Of a stretch of 64,000 nt of DNA, positions 46,284-53,961 are shown piece after piece (position 1 is the first letter of the stretch; every line of letters starts with the position of its first letter). The DNA lies in NCBI RefSeq assembly GCF_001485415.1, contig NZ_BCMQ01000001.1:62001-126000 (forward strand), read 5' to 3'. Source of the stretch: Myroides odoratimimus. GTDB taxonomy: Bacteria > Bacteroidota > Bacteroidia > Flavobacteriales > Flavobacteriaceae. The position numbers and the translations under genes were made by a program. A model generated the notes under the pieces. It did no database searches. It was not told where the DNA came from and worked only from the letters and a program-made list of their open reading frames with translations.

Positions 46284-46688
46284 CTCATCACTCGTACTCA
46301 AAACAGCTTCTCTTCTTCTTTTTCTATTTTATATCTGTATGCTTATTCAGGATGATAAAAATTTCTAAATCATACGAGTAAACAACAAACACTTATAGTA
46401 AAACCTTTTATATGACTAAATTACTTTTTTAAGAGTTTAAAAAATTATACAAAGCAAATCATAAGATAGAAAACACCACAAATAAACTACTAATAATAAA
46501 CACAATAGCTAGAAAGCAAACATTCTTCTACACTCACTGACAAAAATTATTATTTAAAAAACTATACCTTATAAGTATAACGCTGGTATTAAAAAAGACA
46601 AAAAGTGACTTCGCACAGTTTTACACCACTTTTTTAAGAAAAGAATATTTGATTATTAAAAGGCTAGTGTCCCATAAAAAAGTTAGAA
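46284..46688. other. Gene-free AT-rich gap
   Basis: About 400 bases between convergent genes. No reading frame, repeat, tRNA-like fold or promoter pair stands out. It ends with CTAGTGTCCCATAAAAAAGT (46663-46682), which is reminiscent of an insertion-sequence end but has no partner in the window. Confidence 0.5.
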
Positions 46689-46689
46689 A

Positions 46690-46726
46690 CAAAAAAACCA
46701 CTAATCTCCGACTAGTGGTTTTTTTG
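46690..46726 (-). terminator. Terminator of the RNase G gene
   Basis: Stem AAAACCACTA/TAGTGGTTTT flanked by longer A and T runs, directly after the stop codon on the minus strand. It could work in both directions. Confidence 0.9.
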
Positions 46727-48292
46727 TTATTCTGAAAGTTCATTTCCTTTATCATCTAAGAAATGGTATTCTAGATACGTGTAAGCGTCACGTGGAATTA
46801 CTTTAACCCATTTTTTAAACTCTAAGTACCACTTAGCTCTAATAGATGGAATTCCTTTAGTTAAATAAGCAGCAACAAATGGATGCGTATTTAAGATAAT
46901 TTTTTTCGACTTATCTTTCGAAATAATATTTTCTAGGTCAGCCTTTATTTTGTCAATAACAAGAATAGGAGCTTCGATTTCACCGTGTTCATTCGGATCT
47001 TCTTCTCTTGTTTCAATATTAACTTCAGGTCTAACACGTTGTCTAGTGATTTGAATTAATCCAAATTTACTAGGAGGCAAGATCTTGTGTTTTGCTTTAT
47101 CATCACTCATTTCTTCTTTTAAGAAGTCGTATAGTGTCTTTCTATTCTCTGGGTTCCCCATGTCAATAAAATCCACTACGATAATCCCACCCATATCTCT
47201 TAATCTAAGCTGTCTAGCTATCTCAGCTGCAGCGATAAGGTTAACTTCAAGGGCAGTGTCTTCTTGAGACTGAGCTTTGTTTGAGCGATTTCCACTGTTT
47301 ACATCTATGACGTGTAACGCCTCTGTATGTTCTATGATTAAATAAGCTCCCTTACTCATAGAAACAGTTCTACCAAAAGAAGTCTTGATCTGACGTTCGA
47401 TATTATACTTTTCGAAAATCGGAACTTCTAATGATTGATAGTGCTTCACAATAGAAACTTTCGAAGGAGCTATCTCTTGCAAATAGTCTTTCGTTTGGTA
47501 ATACATATCTTCATCATCAGTCATGATACCCGTGAAAGTATCATTAAACACATCCCTAAGAATAGATGATGCTTTATTAACCTCTCCTAATACTTTAGAA
47601 GGATGATGAGCTACGCTTAATTTTTTGCACATATTGTTCCAGCGAGTCATTAGGTTCTGCAGATCTTTTTCGATCTCAGCTACCTTCATTCCCTCTGCCA
47701 CAGTACGTACTATTACTCCAAATCCCTTTGGTTTGATTGTTTGAAGAAGTTTCTTTAGACGTTCTTTTTCTTCTTTAGATTCTATCTTTTGAGAAATAGA
47801 GATTCTATTAGAGAAAGGAACTAAGACTACATAACGTCCTGCTATAGAAAGTTCAGAACTAATACGAGGTCCTTTAGTAGAAATAGGTTCTTTAACAATC
47901 TGAACTAATAAAGACTGATTAGCACTTAATACATCACTAACCACTCCATCTTTATCAATTTCTTCCTCAAAAGGAAAGTTCTTTAAGGAGTAATCTTTTA
48001 ATTTACCTCCGCTTACAAGTTTAGTGAACTTCAGTAAAGTTCGAAGATTAGGACCTAGATCATGGTAATGCAAGAAAGCATCCTTCTCAAAGCCTACGTG
48101 AACGAATGCAGCATTAAGTCCTGCTACAGGTTTTCTAATCTTAGCGATAAAGATATCGCCAACTTGAAAACCATCATCTTCACTCTCTTCTCTCTCCCTG
48201 TGTAGTTCAATTAGTTTTCCATCTTTTAATAAGGCAAAATCTACTGTATCAGAATTCGACCTAACAATTAGCTCTTTATTCACACTGTACAT
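46727..48292 (-). CDS. rng: Ribonuclease E/G family endoribonuclease
   Basis: Single-strand endoribonuclease for rRNA maturation and mRNA decay in the cytoplasm. The 521-residue protein has an N-terminal S1 domain (about 38-130, GDIFIAKIRKPVAGLNAAFV), the RNase H-like and 5'-sensor core, the DNase I-like domain with VDFIDMGNPENR (catalytic acidic residues) and the RQRVRPE motif. The CPxC Zn-link that follows this motif in E. coli RNase E/G is absent. There is no long disordered scaffold tail, so it is of RNase G size. It lies downstream of the HU gene and the 30-aa gene on the same strand. Confidence 0.94.
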   Translation of the reverse strand: MYSVNKELIVRSNSDTVDFALLKDGKLIELHREREESEDDGFQVGDIFIAKIRKPVAGLNAAFVHVGFEKDAFLHYHDLGPNLRTLLKFTKLVSGGKLKDYSLKNFPFEEEIDKDGVVSDVLSANQSLLVQIVKEPISTKGPRISSELSIAGRYVVLVPFSNRISISQKIESKEEKERLKKLLQTIKPKGFGVIVRTVAEGMKVAEIEKDLQNLMTRWNNMCKKLSVAHHPSKVLGEVNKASSILRDVFNDTFTGIMTDDEDMYYQTKDYLQEIAPSKVSIVKHYQSLEVPIFEKYNIERQIKTSFGRTVSMSKGAYLIIEHTEALHVIDVNSGNRSNKAQSQEDTALEVNLIAAAEIARQLRLRDMGGIIVVDFIDMGNPENRKTLYDFLKEEMSDDKAKHKILPPSKFGLIQITRQRVRPEVNIETREEDPNEHGEIEAPILVIDKIKADLENIISKDKSKKIILNTHPFVAAYLTKGIPSIRAKWYLEFKKWVKVIPRDAYTYLEYHFLDDKGNELSE

Positions 48293-48435
48293 TTTTATCC
48301 ATACTCATCCATTACGATGTCTAAAAGACCAAATGAGTTTGTATAGATGGATTAAACATTAATACAGATATTTCTATCTGGAAAACTTACCTTTTGCAAG
48401 GCAAGTTTTTTCAGTATCTTTTTTCTACTAAAAGA

Positions 48436-48460
48436 AAAAAGTAGTTTTAAACTACTTTTT
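48436..48460 (-). terminator. Terminator overlapping the 3' end of the 30-aa gene
   Basis: Stem AAAAAGTAGT/ACTACTTTTT with a five-base loop. The TAG stop codon of the small gene (48454-48452) lies within one arm, so the last lysine codons are part of the hairpin. Confidence 0.8.
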
Positions 48461-48544
48461 CTTTTTGTGACGGTTAGCTCTCGCTCTTTTTTTACGTTTG
48501 TGCGTCGCTACCTTATGTCTTTTTCTTTTTTTACCACTTGGCAT
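48452..48544 (-). CDS. 30-residue basic protein, AURKAIP1/COX24-type
   Basis: The product starts MPSGKKRKRHKVATHKRKKR and ends RANRHKKKK: 30 residues, with about two thirds Lys, Arg or His. This is the small basic protein that Bacteroidota genomes annotate with the AURKAIP1/COX24 C-terminal domain. Its mitochondrial relative (mS38) is a mitoribosomal protein, so ribosome association is likely here. It lies 27 bases downstream of the HU gene, probably on the same transcript, and its stop codon falls inside a terminator hairpin. It is too short for most gene callers. Confidence 0.88.
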   Translation of the reverse strand: MPSGKKRKRHKVATHKRKKRARANRHKKKK

Positions 48545-48571
48545 AATGTGTGTAATTTAGAGATTAATAAA

Positions 48572-48868
48572 TTATTTTACTTTTACTTCTGTGTTTGACT
48601 TTACGCCTTCTACAAACACCTTAGCTGGTTTGAATGCTGGGATATTGTGTGCAGGGATTCTGATAGTTGTGTTTTTAGAGATATTTCTTCCTGTTTTCTC
48701 AGCTCTAGTTTTAATAATAAAACTACCGAAACCTCTTAAATAAACATTTTCACCAGCTTCTAAAGATCCTTTTACTTCTTCCATAAAAGATTCTACTGTT
48801 GCCTGTACTTCACCTTTTTCAAGCCCTAATTTTTCTGAAATTTTAGCTACAATGTCTGCTTTCGTCAT
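48572..48868 (-). CDS. HU-family DNA-binding protein
   Basis: Nucleoid protein that bends DNA as a dimer. The 98-residue protein has the HU core (MTKADIVAKISEKLGL, RGFGSFIIKTRAEKTGRNISK, the beta-arm tip IRIPAHNIPAFKP) and a short extra tail (about 91-98, SNTEVKVK). A near-consensus promoter lies upstream. Whether it is HU or IHF-like cannot be told from one copy. Confidence 0.96.
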   Translation of the reverse strand: MTKADIVAKISEKLGLEKGEVQATVESFMEEVKGSLEAGENVYLRGFGSFIIKTRAEKTGRNISKNTTIRIPAHNIPAFKPAKVFVEGVKSNTEVKVK

Positions 48869-48914
48869 TTTAGATATAAATTATTTTGTTGTTGTCTGAT
48901 ATTTTTAGAGTGTG

Positions 48915-48946
48915 CAAATATATTAATTTATATCCCAATAATTCAA
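48915..48946 (-). promoter_or_regulatory. Promoter of the HU gene
   Basis: On the minus strand TTG (48946-48944), 21 bases, then TATATTTG (48922-48915), matching the Bacteroidota consensus. The leader to the ATG at 48868 is about 40 bases. Confidence 0.65.
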
Positions 48947-48980
48947 CCTTAATTGATTAAAATTTAAATATATAAAGTTT

Positions 48981-48988
48981 TAAGTTTG
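48981..48988 (+). promoter_or_regulatory. -7 box of mutY-ssb-gldD
   Basis: TAAGTTTG, 18 bases before the mutY ATG. A TTG at 48953-48955 is 25 bases upstream, longer than ideal. The box overlaps the alternative TTG start at 48986, which supports the ATG at 49007. Confidence 0.45.
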
Positions 48989-49006
48989 CGTTCAATACTT
49001 TTTACA

Positions 49007-50056
49007 ATGATTTTTTCTAATAAACTCATTACTTGGTACTTAGAAAACAAACGTTTTTTACCTTGGAGAGAAACTAAAAACCCTTACGCCATTTGGTTAT
49101 CAGAAATAATACTGCAACAAACGCGAGTAGCGCAAGGTTTGCCCTATTTTGAAGCCTTTTTAACCACTTATCCTACTGTAAAAGATCTAGCAGATGCACC
49201 CGAAGATGATGTAATGCGCTTATGGCAAGGACTTGGCTACTACAGTAGAGCTAGAAACCTTCATGCAACAGCAAAAAAGGTAGCCTATGAACTAAATGGA
49301 GTATTTCCTCCTAATTATAAAGAACTACTTACATTAAAAGGTGTAGGAGAATATACTGCTGCAGCCATAGCCTCTATCGCTTATGATGAAGTAGTACCTG
49401 TAGTAGACGGCAATGTATTCAGAGTATTATCACGTGTATATGGTATCACTTCTGATATCTCTACCAATACTACTAAGAAAGAATTTCAAGCACTAGCGGC
49501 TACTCTAATTCCTCAGCATGACCCTGCGACCTTTAATCAAGCGATCATGGACTTCGGTGCGATACAATGCACCCCGAAGAGCCCTGACTGTCCATCATGC
49601 CCTTTTATTAAAGAGTGTGTAGCCTATCAGACTAATCAGGTGGCTGTACTCCCTATCAAACTAAGCAAGGTAAAGGTAAAAAAACGCTATTTAGACTTCA
49701 TCATCTTCATTGATAAAGATGGTAATACTCATATAGAACAACGCACAGCTAAAGATATCTGGCAACAGCTATACCAATTTCCAGTATTCGACAGTTTCAC
49801 TCATCATGTAGAAGATATAGACTCTGCACTGAGAGAGCGATACGACACCTTATATATAAAGGAGATAAAAGAACTGACGGCTGACGCTATCACACACCAG
49901 CTATCACATCAGAAGTTACACATCAAGTTCTGGTGCGTACAAATAGAAGCAACGCCTTCTGTACAAACGAGTTGGGAGGATTTAAATAAATTTGGATTTC
50001 CGATTGTAATTCATAACTTTATTACATCCTTAGATTTAAAAACACTAATATCCTAA
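49007..50056 (+). CDS. mutY: A/G-specific adenine DNA glycosylase MutY
   Basis: Removes adenine mispaired with 8-oxoguanine. The 349-residue protein has WYLENKRFLPWRETKNPY (start), catalytic Glu in EIILQQTRVAQG (about 31-42), the helix-hairpin-helix LKGVGEYTAAAIAS (about 105-118), catalytic Asp in VVDGNVFRVLSR (about 132-143), the [4Fe-4S] cysteines Cx6Cx2Cx5C (CTPKSPDCPSCPFIKEC) and a C-terminal NUDIX-like domain (about 225-345). The start at 49007 gives the usual MutY N-terminus. It is followed by ssb after 4 bases. Confidence 0.97.
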   Translation: MIFSNKLITWYLENKRFLPWRETKNPYAIWLSEIILQQTRVAQGLPYFEAFLTTYPTVKDLADAPEDDVMRLWQGLGYYSRARNLHATAKKVAYELNGVFPPNYKELLTLKGVGEYTAAAIASIAYDEVVPVVDGNVFRVLSRVYGITSDISTNTTKKEFQALAATLIPQHDPATFNQAIMDFGAIQCTPKSPDCPSCPFIKECVAYQTNQVAVLPIKLSKVKVKKRYLDFIIFIDKDGNTHIEQRTAKDIWQQLYQFPVFDSFTHHVEDIDSALRERYDTLYIKEIKELTADAITHQLSHQKLHIKFWCVQIEATPSVQTSWEDLNKFGFPIVIHNFITSLDLKTLIS

Positions 50057-50060
50057 CACT

Positions 50061-50504
50061 ATGAACGGCACCCTTAACAAAGTTACATTAATAGGTCACT
50101 TAGGTGATAACGTCAAGATGCATTACTTCGAAAATGGTAATTGTATAGGTCGTTTTCCGATTGCGACTAACGAAGTTTATGTCAATAAGACATCCGGAGA
50201 AAAATATACTTCTACAGAATGGCATAATCTAGTCGTCAAAAACAAAGCTGCTGAAGTGTGTGAGAAATATTTATCTAAGGGAGATCGCATCTATGTAGAA
50301 GGGAGAATACGCACCCGTCAATGGCAAGGAGAAGACGGTATGAATAGACAGACAGTAGAGATTATGGTAACAAAGTTTATGTTCTTAGATACCAAAAAAG
50401 AAAATGACTACAGACAAAAAACATCTTTTGAAGAAGAAAAAAAAGAGGCTGTAGACAATTTTAATATCCCTAAAGAGACTAATAATGACAATTTGCCGTT
50501 TTAA
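50061..50504 (+). CDS. ssb: Single-stranded DNA-binding protein
   Basis: Tetrameric OB-fold protein that coats single-stranded DNA. The 147-residue protein has NKVTLIGHLGDNVKMHY at the start, STEWHNLVVKNKAAE (about 53-67), KGDRIYVEGRIRTRQWQ (about 73-89), a short linker and the acidic tip NDNLPF, which recruits repair and replication proteins. It is co-transcribed with mutY and gldD. Confidence 0.97.
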   Translation: MNGTLNKVTLIGHLGDNVKMHYFENGNCIGRFPIATNEVYVNKTSGEKYTSTEWHNLVVKNKAAEVCEKYLSKGDRIYVEGRIRTRQWQGEDGMNRQTVEIMVTKFMFLDTKKENDYRQKTSFEEEKKEAVDNFNIPKETNNDNLPF

Positions 50505-50544
50505 GTAGGTTACTACTTTGTAAACCTTAATCGAAATAAGAAAG

Positions 50545-51084
50545 ATGAAATTCCAATATATAAGCACTTTACTATTATCTGTAGCCTTCTTCGCTGCCTG
50601 CAAAGAGGATACTACTCCTAAGCCAAATGCTTTCTTAGCTCTAGACTATCCTAATCAGGAATACAAGACTTATCAAAACGAAAACGGTTTTGAGTTTAGT
50701 CAAAATCAATGGTCTACTATTAAAGAGACTAAAAAGAATTCACTAGAAATACATTATCCACAGATGAAGGCTACCATCTTCATCAACTATAAGCCTGTAG
50801 AAAACAACTTAAATCTACTGCTAAAAGACGCACAGAAGCTTACTTATGAGCACTTCGTGAAGGCTGATGAGATTATAGAACAACCTTATATCAACTCTGA
50901 TGACAGAGTATATGGGATGCTATATGATGTACAGGGAAATGCTGCTACGAATGTACAGTTCTACGCTACAGATAGTATAAAAAACTTTATCGTAGCCTCT
51001 CTATACTTCTATGCTAAACCAAACTATGACTCTATCTTACCTGCCACAGAATATGTAAAGAAAGATATGAGAACACTACTATAG
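50545..51084 (+). CDS. gldD: Gliding motility / type IX secretion lipoprotein GldD
   Basis: Lipoprotein required for gliding and type IX secretion in flavobacteria. The 179-residue protein has a lipobox (LLLSVAFFAAC, Cys at about 19), then ALDYPNQEYKTY, FEINYPQ-like strand LEIHYPQMKATIFINYKPV (about 66-84) and the conserved end FVASLYFYAKPNYDSILPA. In F. johnsoniae gldE lies beside gldD in this neighbourhood; here ssb and gldD are only 40 bases apart, so gldE is not in this cluster. Confidence 0.9.
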   Translation: MKFQYISTLLLSVAFFAACKEDTTPKPNAFLALDYPNQEYKTYQNENGFEFSQNQWSTIKETKKNSLEIHYPQMKATIFINYKPVENNLNLLLKDAQKLTYEHFVKADEIIEQPYINSDDRVYGMLYDVQGNAATNVQFYATDSIKNFIVASLYFYAKPNYDSILPATEYVKKDMRTLL

Positions 51085-51345
51085 ACACTTAAATGGACTA
51101 GTAAACAGGAGGTAAACACACCTGCTATTAAATAGAATACATCTCGATTTTTATATTCCGATGGAGCTAGTCTGTATAGATTAGTTCCATTTTGTTTTTA
51201 TAGGAGTCTTCTGCGTCATGTTAACTATATTTCTACATCATCAGTACATCATAACTCCGATAAAACATCCAAAATAACGGACTCACTACGGACTCACTAC
51301 GGACTCATAACGGACTCACAACGGACTCACTCGCATTAAAACCAA
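51085..51345. other. Intergenic stretch after gldD with tandem repeat
   Basis: No gene is seen in this convergent gap. It contains the 11-bp tandem repeat at 51277-51331 and near 51150-51195 a weak inverted pair (GATGGAGCTAGTC and TAGATTAGTTCCAT) that might help end the gldD transcript. Confidence 0.5.
51277..51331 (+). repeat. Five tandem 11-bp repeats (ACGGACTCACT)
   Basis: Units at 51277, 51288, 51299, 51310 and 51321: ACGGACTCACT, ACGGACTCACT, ACGGACTCATA, ACGGACTCACA, ACGGACTCACT. The exact 11-base phase puts every unit on nearly the same face of the helix. It lies between convergent gldD and the HMA lipoprotein gene. Confidence 0.95.
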
Positions 51346-51380
51346 TAAAAAAAGCGAGTATGTATCAACACACTCGCTTT
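51346..51380 (-). terminator. Terminator of the HMA lipoprotein gene
   Basis: Stem AAAGCGAGT/ACTCGCTTT (51351-51359 with 51372-51380), followed on the minus strand by TTTTATT. Confidence 0.8.
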
Positions 51381-51432
51381 AGATCAAATATTTAAACAGA
51401 TGAGGAATGCCCCTACTCTTATATTATTCTTA

Positions 51433-51792
51433 TTATTTAGTAGCACTAACGCTCTCTACCTTATAAATCCCATTAGCGATCTTCTCTACAGTACCTACTA
51501 ATGACTCTACACTCTGCTTAGACTCATCATAGTCTATCTCTGCAGTCTTAGTATCAAAGTCTACTTTAGCTAACTTCACTCCGTCTAACCCTGCTAACTT
51601 ACCTTCTATTAGCTTGGCGCATCCTATCTCACACGTCATTCCATCGATCTTAAATGTAGTGTGCTCCACATTACCAGCTACTTCTGTAGATGCAGTAGAT
51701 ACTGACGCATCAGCCGTCTTCTCTTCATTCTTACACGATACTAATAATATAGCTCCTAACATCATGAAGCCTATTGACTTTACTATTTTCAT
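51433..51792 (-). CDS. Lipoprotein with heavy-metal-associated (HMA) domain
   Basis: 119 residues: a lipoprotein signal with Cys at about 20 (LGAILLVSC), a short linker, then one HMA ferredoxin-like domain (about 45-115). The metal motif is GMTCEIGC, with three residues between the cysteines and not the usual two (GMTCxxC), a variant seen in lipid-anchored HMA proteins of Bacteroidota. Copper or mercury/silver handling at the envelope is likely, with no transporter nearby to narrow it. A -7 box (TATTTTTG, minus strand 51828-51835) is 35 bases upstream. Confidence 0.85.
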   Translation of the reverse strand: MKIVKSIGFMMLGAILLVSCKNEEKTADASVSTASTEVAGNVEHTTFKIDGMTCEIGCAKLIEGKLAGLDGVKLAKVDFDTKTAEIDYDESKQSVESLVGTVEKIANGIYKVESVSATK

Positions 51793-51827
51793 CTTTGTGG
51801 TATTTTAAAATTACATTCTTGATAGTA

Positions 51828-51835
51828 CAAAAATA
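51828..51835 (-). promoter_or_regulatory. -7 box of the HMA lipoprotein gene
   Basis: The minus strand reads TATTTTTG. It lies at the edge of the M16 terminator, so there is no room for a good -33 element. Confidence 0.35.
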
Positions 51836-51867
51836 AAAAAAGCAACCGATAATTCAGTTGCTTTTTC
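51836..51867 (-). terminator. Terminator of the M16 peptidase pair
   Basis: Stem AAAAAGCAAC/GTTGCTTTTT (51837-51846 with 51857-51866), then a T run on the minus strand. Confidence 0.85.
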
Positions 51868-51890
51868 AATTCTATTATTTAGATAATCAA

Positions 51891-53942
51891 TTATTTAAAA
51901 TCCTCGTCAGTAACTCCTTCGTTGATTTTAACATCTGTAACGATATTAACAATCTCTATTCCTACATTTAATACTTGTTTAAAAGGTATTTTTACCCCTT
52001 TCACTTCTTTATAATCCTCATACTTAGTAGTCATATTCATTACTTGGCCACCTTGCTCTTGAGTCATTACAGCACCTACTTTAAGTCCAGTAGTCAAGTC
52101 ATAATAGTAAACAGACTTACCAACTTTAACACCTACAGCATCTTTACCATTAAAAGACTCTACACCAGTAACAATAGCACTTTTATTAGCTTTCATTTTT
52201 AACTCAGGAAAAATTGTTGCTTCACTTTGTACTTCAGCTAATTTATCACCTGTAAGTTCCAGTTTTTGGCCTTGTTGCATTACATAACCAGCTTTTGGAG
52301 TCACTACTTGCTTAGATAAAGTATTCCCCATCATCTTCTGCTCTACTAAGATATATCCCTCTTTCATTTTAGATATAGATTCTAGTTTCATCCCTTGTAC
52401 TTCAGCAGTACTAGTTATGGCAACAGATTTGATCTCTGCTACTTTCTTCTCTCCACCGATAGCGTTCAAATATTTATCTACTACAGAATTAACAGTTACT
52501 CCAGCAGGTACTGCTTTACTAAAGTCTGGCTTACTAGCTTCATCAGCCTCTTTAGTATAGTACTTAATAGGATAGCCTAATTTCTCTAATCCTGATAATA
52601 CGTCACTACCTTTACCTACGATAACGATACGCATATTATCCTTAAGGAAATACTTCTGAGCAACTTTCTGTACATCTGCTATCGTTACAGCATTGATATT
52701 CTTAATGTAGTTCTCATAAAAATCAGCTGGAAGTTTATACAACTCTTTATTAAGAGCATATCTAGCTACAGTAGCAGGTTTCTGGATTTCCATCACGAAG
52801 TCCCCTACATATTTAGCTTTCGCTAACTTTAGTTCATCTTCTTTAACAGGAGTCGTACGGATAAGGTCTATCTCTTTTACAAACTCTGTTACAGCGCTAT
52901 CTGTAACCACGTTACGCACTGCAGCTGTGGCTCTAAATTTACCAGGATACTTACGAGATGGACTTATAGAAGAGTACGCTCCATACGTCCAACCATGTGC
53001 TTCACGCAAGTTTAAGAAAAGACGGCCTTCTCCTCCACCTCCAAGAATTTGGTTAGCCAAAATAACAGCAAAATAATCCTTGTCTGTCATTTTTAATTCA
53101 ACCTCATTTACTAATGCTATCTCAGACTGAACAGCATTAGGCATATCTACGAAGTTAATCTCTGTAGCACTAACATTCCCTTTATAGGCAACATCTTTAT
53201 ACTGTGTATTCGATTTATTCCAAGCCTCAAAAAGCCCCTTGATAGACTTCTCTGTCTTTTTATAATCAATATCACCTACTACTACTAAGTAAGCGTTCTC
53301 AGGAGAATAATATTTCTTAAAGTATGCTTGAACATCAGCAAAAGTCACATTGTTTAATGTCTTCTCCGTTTCGAATTCACCCACTGGAGTATTCTTTCCG
53401 TATAGCACAGCGTCTTCTACTCTACGAGCAATATTAGTCACACTGTTCTCACCAGACTTCACACCTTCGATAGCTTTTGCTTTAGCCTTATCGAATTCTT
53501 CTTGTGTCAGCACAGAGTTGATTACTCCATCAGCTAATAAGTTTAGAATAGTCTCATTGTGTTTAGACAATCCATTCGCTGAAGCACCGCCTGTATGGAA
53601 ATTAATTCTAGCCCCCAAGAAATCTATTTCTTCTAAGAACTGATCTTTATTCATCTTCTTAGTCTCATTCCCCAACATCTCAGATAAGATAGAAGCTACT
53701 CCTGCTTTCTCCCCATCATAAATAAGTGGGTTATCAATACTCAATGTATAAGATACTCGAGGTAACTTCGTATTCTGAACAACCATCACCTTCATCCCAT
53801 TCTTTAATACAAAAGAGGTAGGCTGTCCTACATGTACTACTGGCGCAGGCCCCGCTACAGGCTGTTTTCTATCTTGAGCTTGTACTTCTAAAGCTGCCAA
53901 AGCAAACACTACACTTGCAGCATAAATATATATTTTTTTCAT
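51891..53942 (-). CDS. M16-family peptidase subunit lacking the zinc motif, with an extra C-terminal domain
   Basis: 683 residues. A Sec signal (about 1-22) is followed by an M16 fold (about 30-450) with SYTLSIDNPLIYDGEKAGVA. At the position of the HxxEH zinc motif it reads SEMLGNE, so it is catalytically inactive by itself. It has the substrate-side motif GGGGEGRLFLNLREAHGWTYG (about 298-318). Residues about 460-683 form an additional outer-membrane-lipoprotein-like beta domain (VMQQGQKLELTGDKL). It lies 19 bases after the catalytic M16 gene and probably forms a heterodimer with that product. Confidence 0.88.
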   Translation of the reverse strand: MKKIYIYAASVVFALAALEVQAQDRKQPVAGPAPVVHVGQPTSFVLKNGMKVMVVQNTKLPRVSYTLSIDNPLIYDGEKAGVASILSEMLGNETKKMNKDQFLEEIDFLGARINFHTGGASANGLSKHNETILNLLADGVINSVLTQEEFDKAKAKAIEGVKSGENSVTNIARRVEDAVLYGKNTPVGEFETEKTLNNVTFADVQAYFKKYYSPENAYLVVVGDIDYKKTEKSIKGLFEAWNKSNTQYKDVAYKGNVSATEINFVDMPNAVQSEIALVNEVELKMTDKDYFAVILANQILGGGGEGRLFLNLREAHGWTYGAYSSISPSRKYPGKFRATAAVRNVVTDSAVTEFVKEIDLIRTTPVKEDELKLAKAKYVGDFVMEIQKPATVARYALNKELYKLPADFYENYIKNINAVTIADVQKVAQKYFLKDNMRIVIVGKGSDVLSGLEKLGYPIKYYTKEADEASKPDFSKAVPAGVTVNSVVDKYLNAIGGEKKVAEIKSVAITSTAEVQGMKLESISKMKEGYILVEQKMMGNTLSKQVVTPKAGYVMQQGQKLELTGDKLAEVQSEATIFPELKMKANKSAIVTGVESFNGKDAVGVKVGKSVYYYDLTTGLKVGAVMTQEQGGQVMNMTTKYEDYKEVKGVKIPFKQVLNVGIEIVNIVTDVKINEGVTDEDFK

Positions 53943-53961
53943 TTCTAGTCTACAGTTAAAA

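Noticed and set aside
46663..46682. CTAGTGTCCCATAAAAAAGT as an insertion-sequence end
   Set aside because: No matching inverted copy, target duplication or transposase is present in the window.
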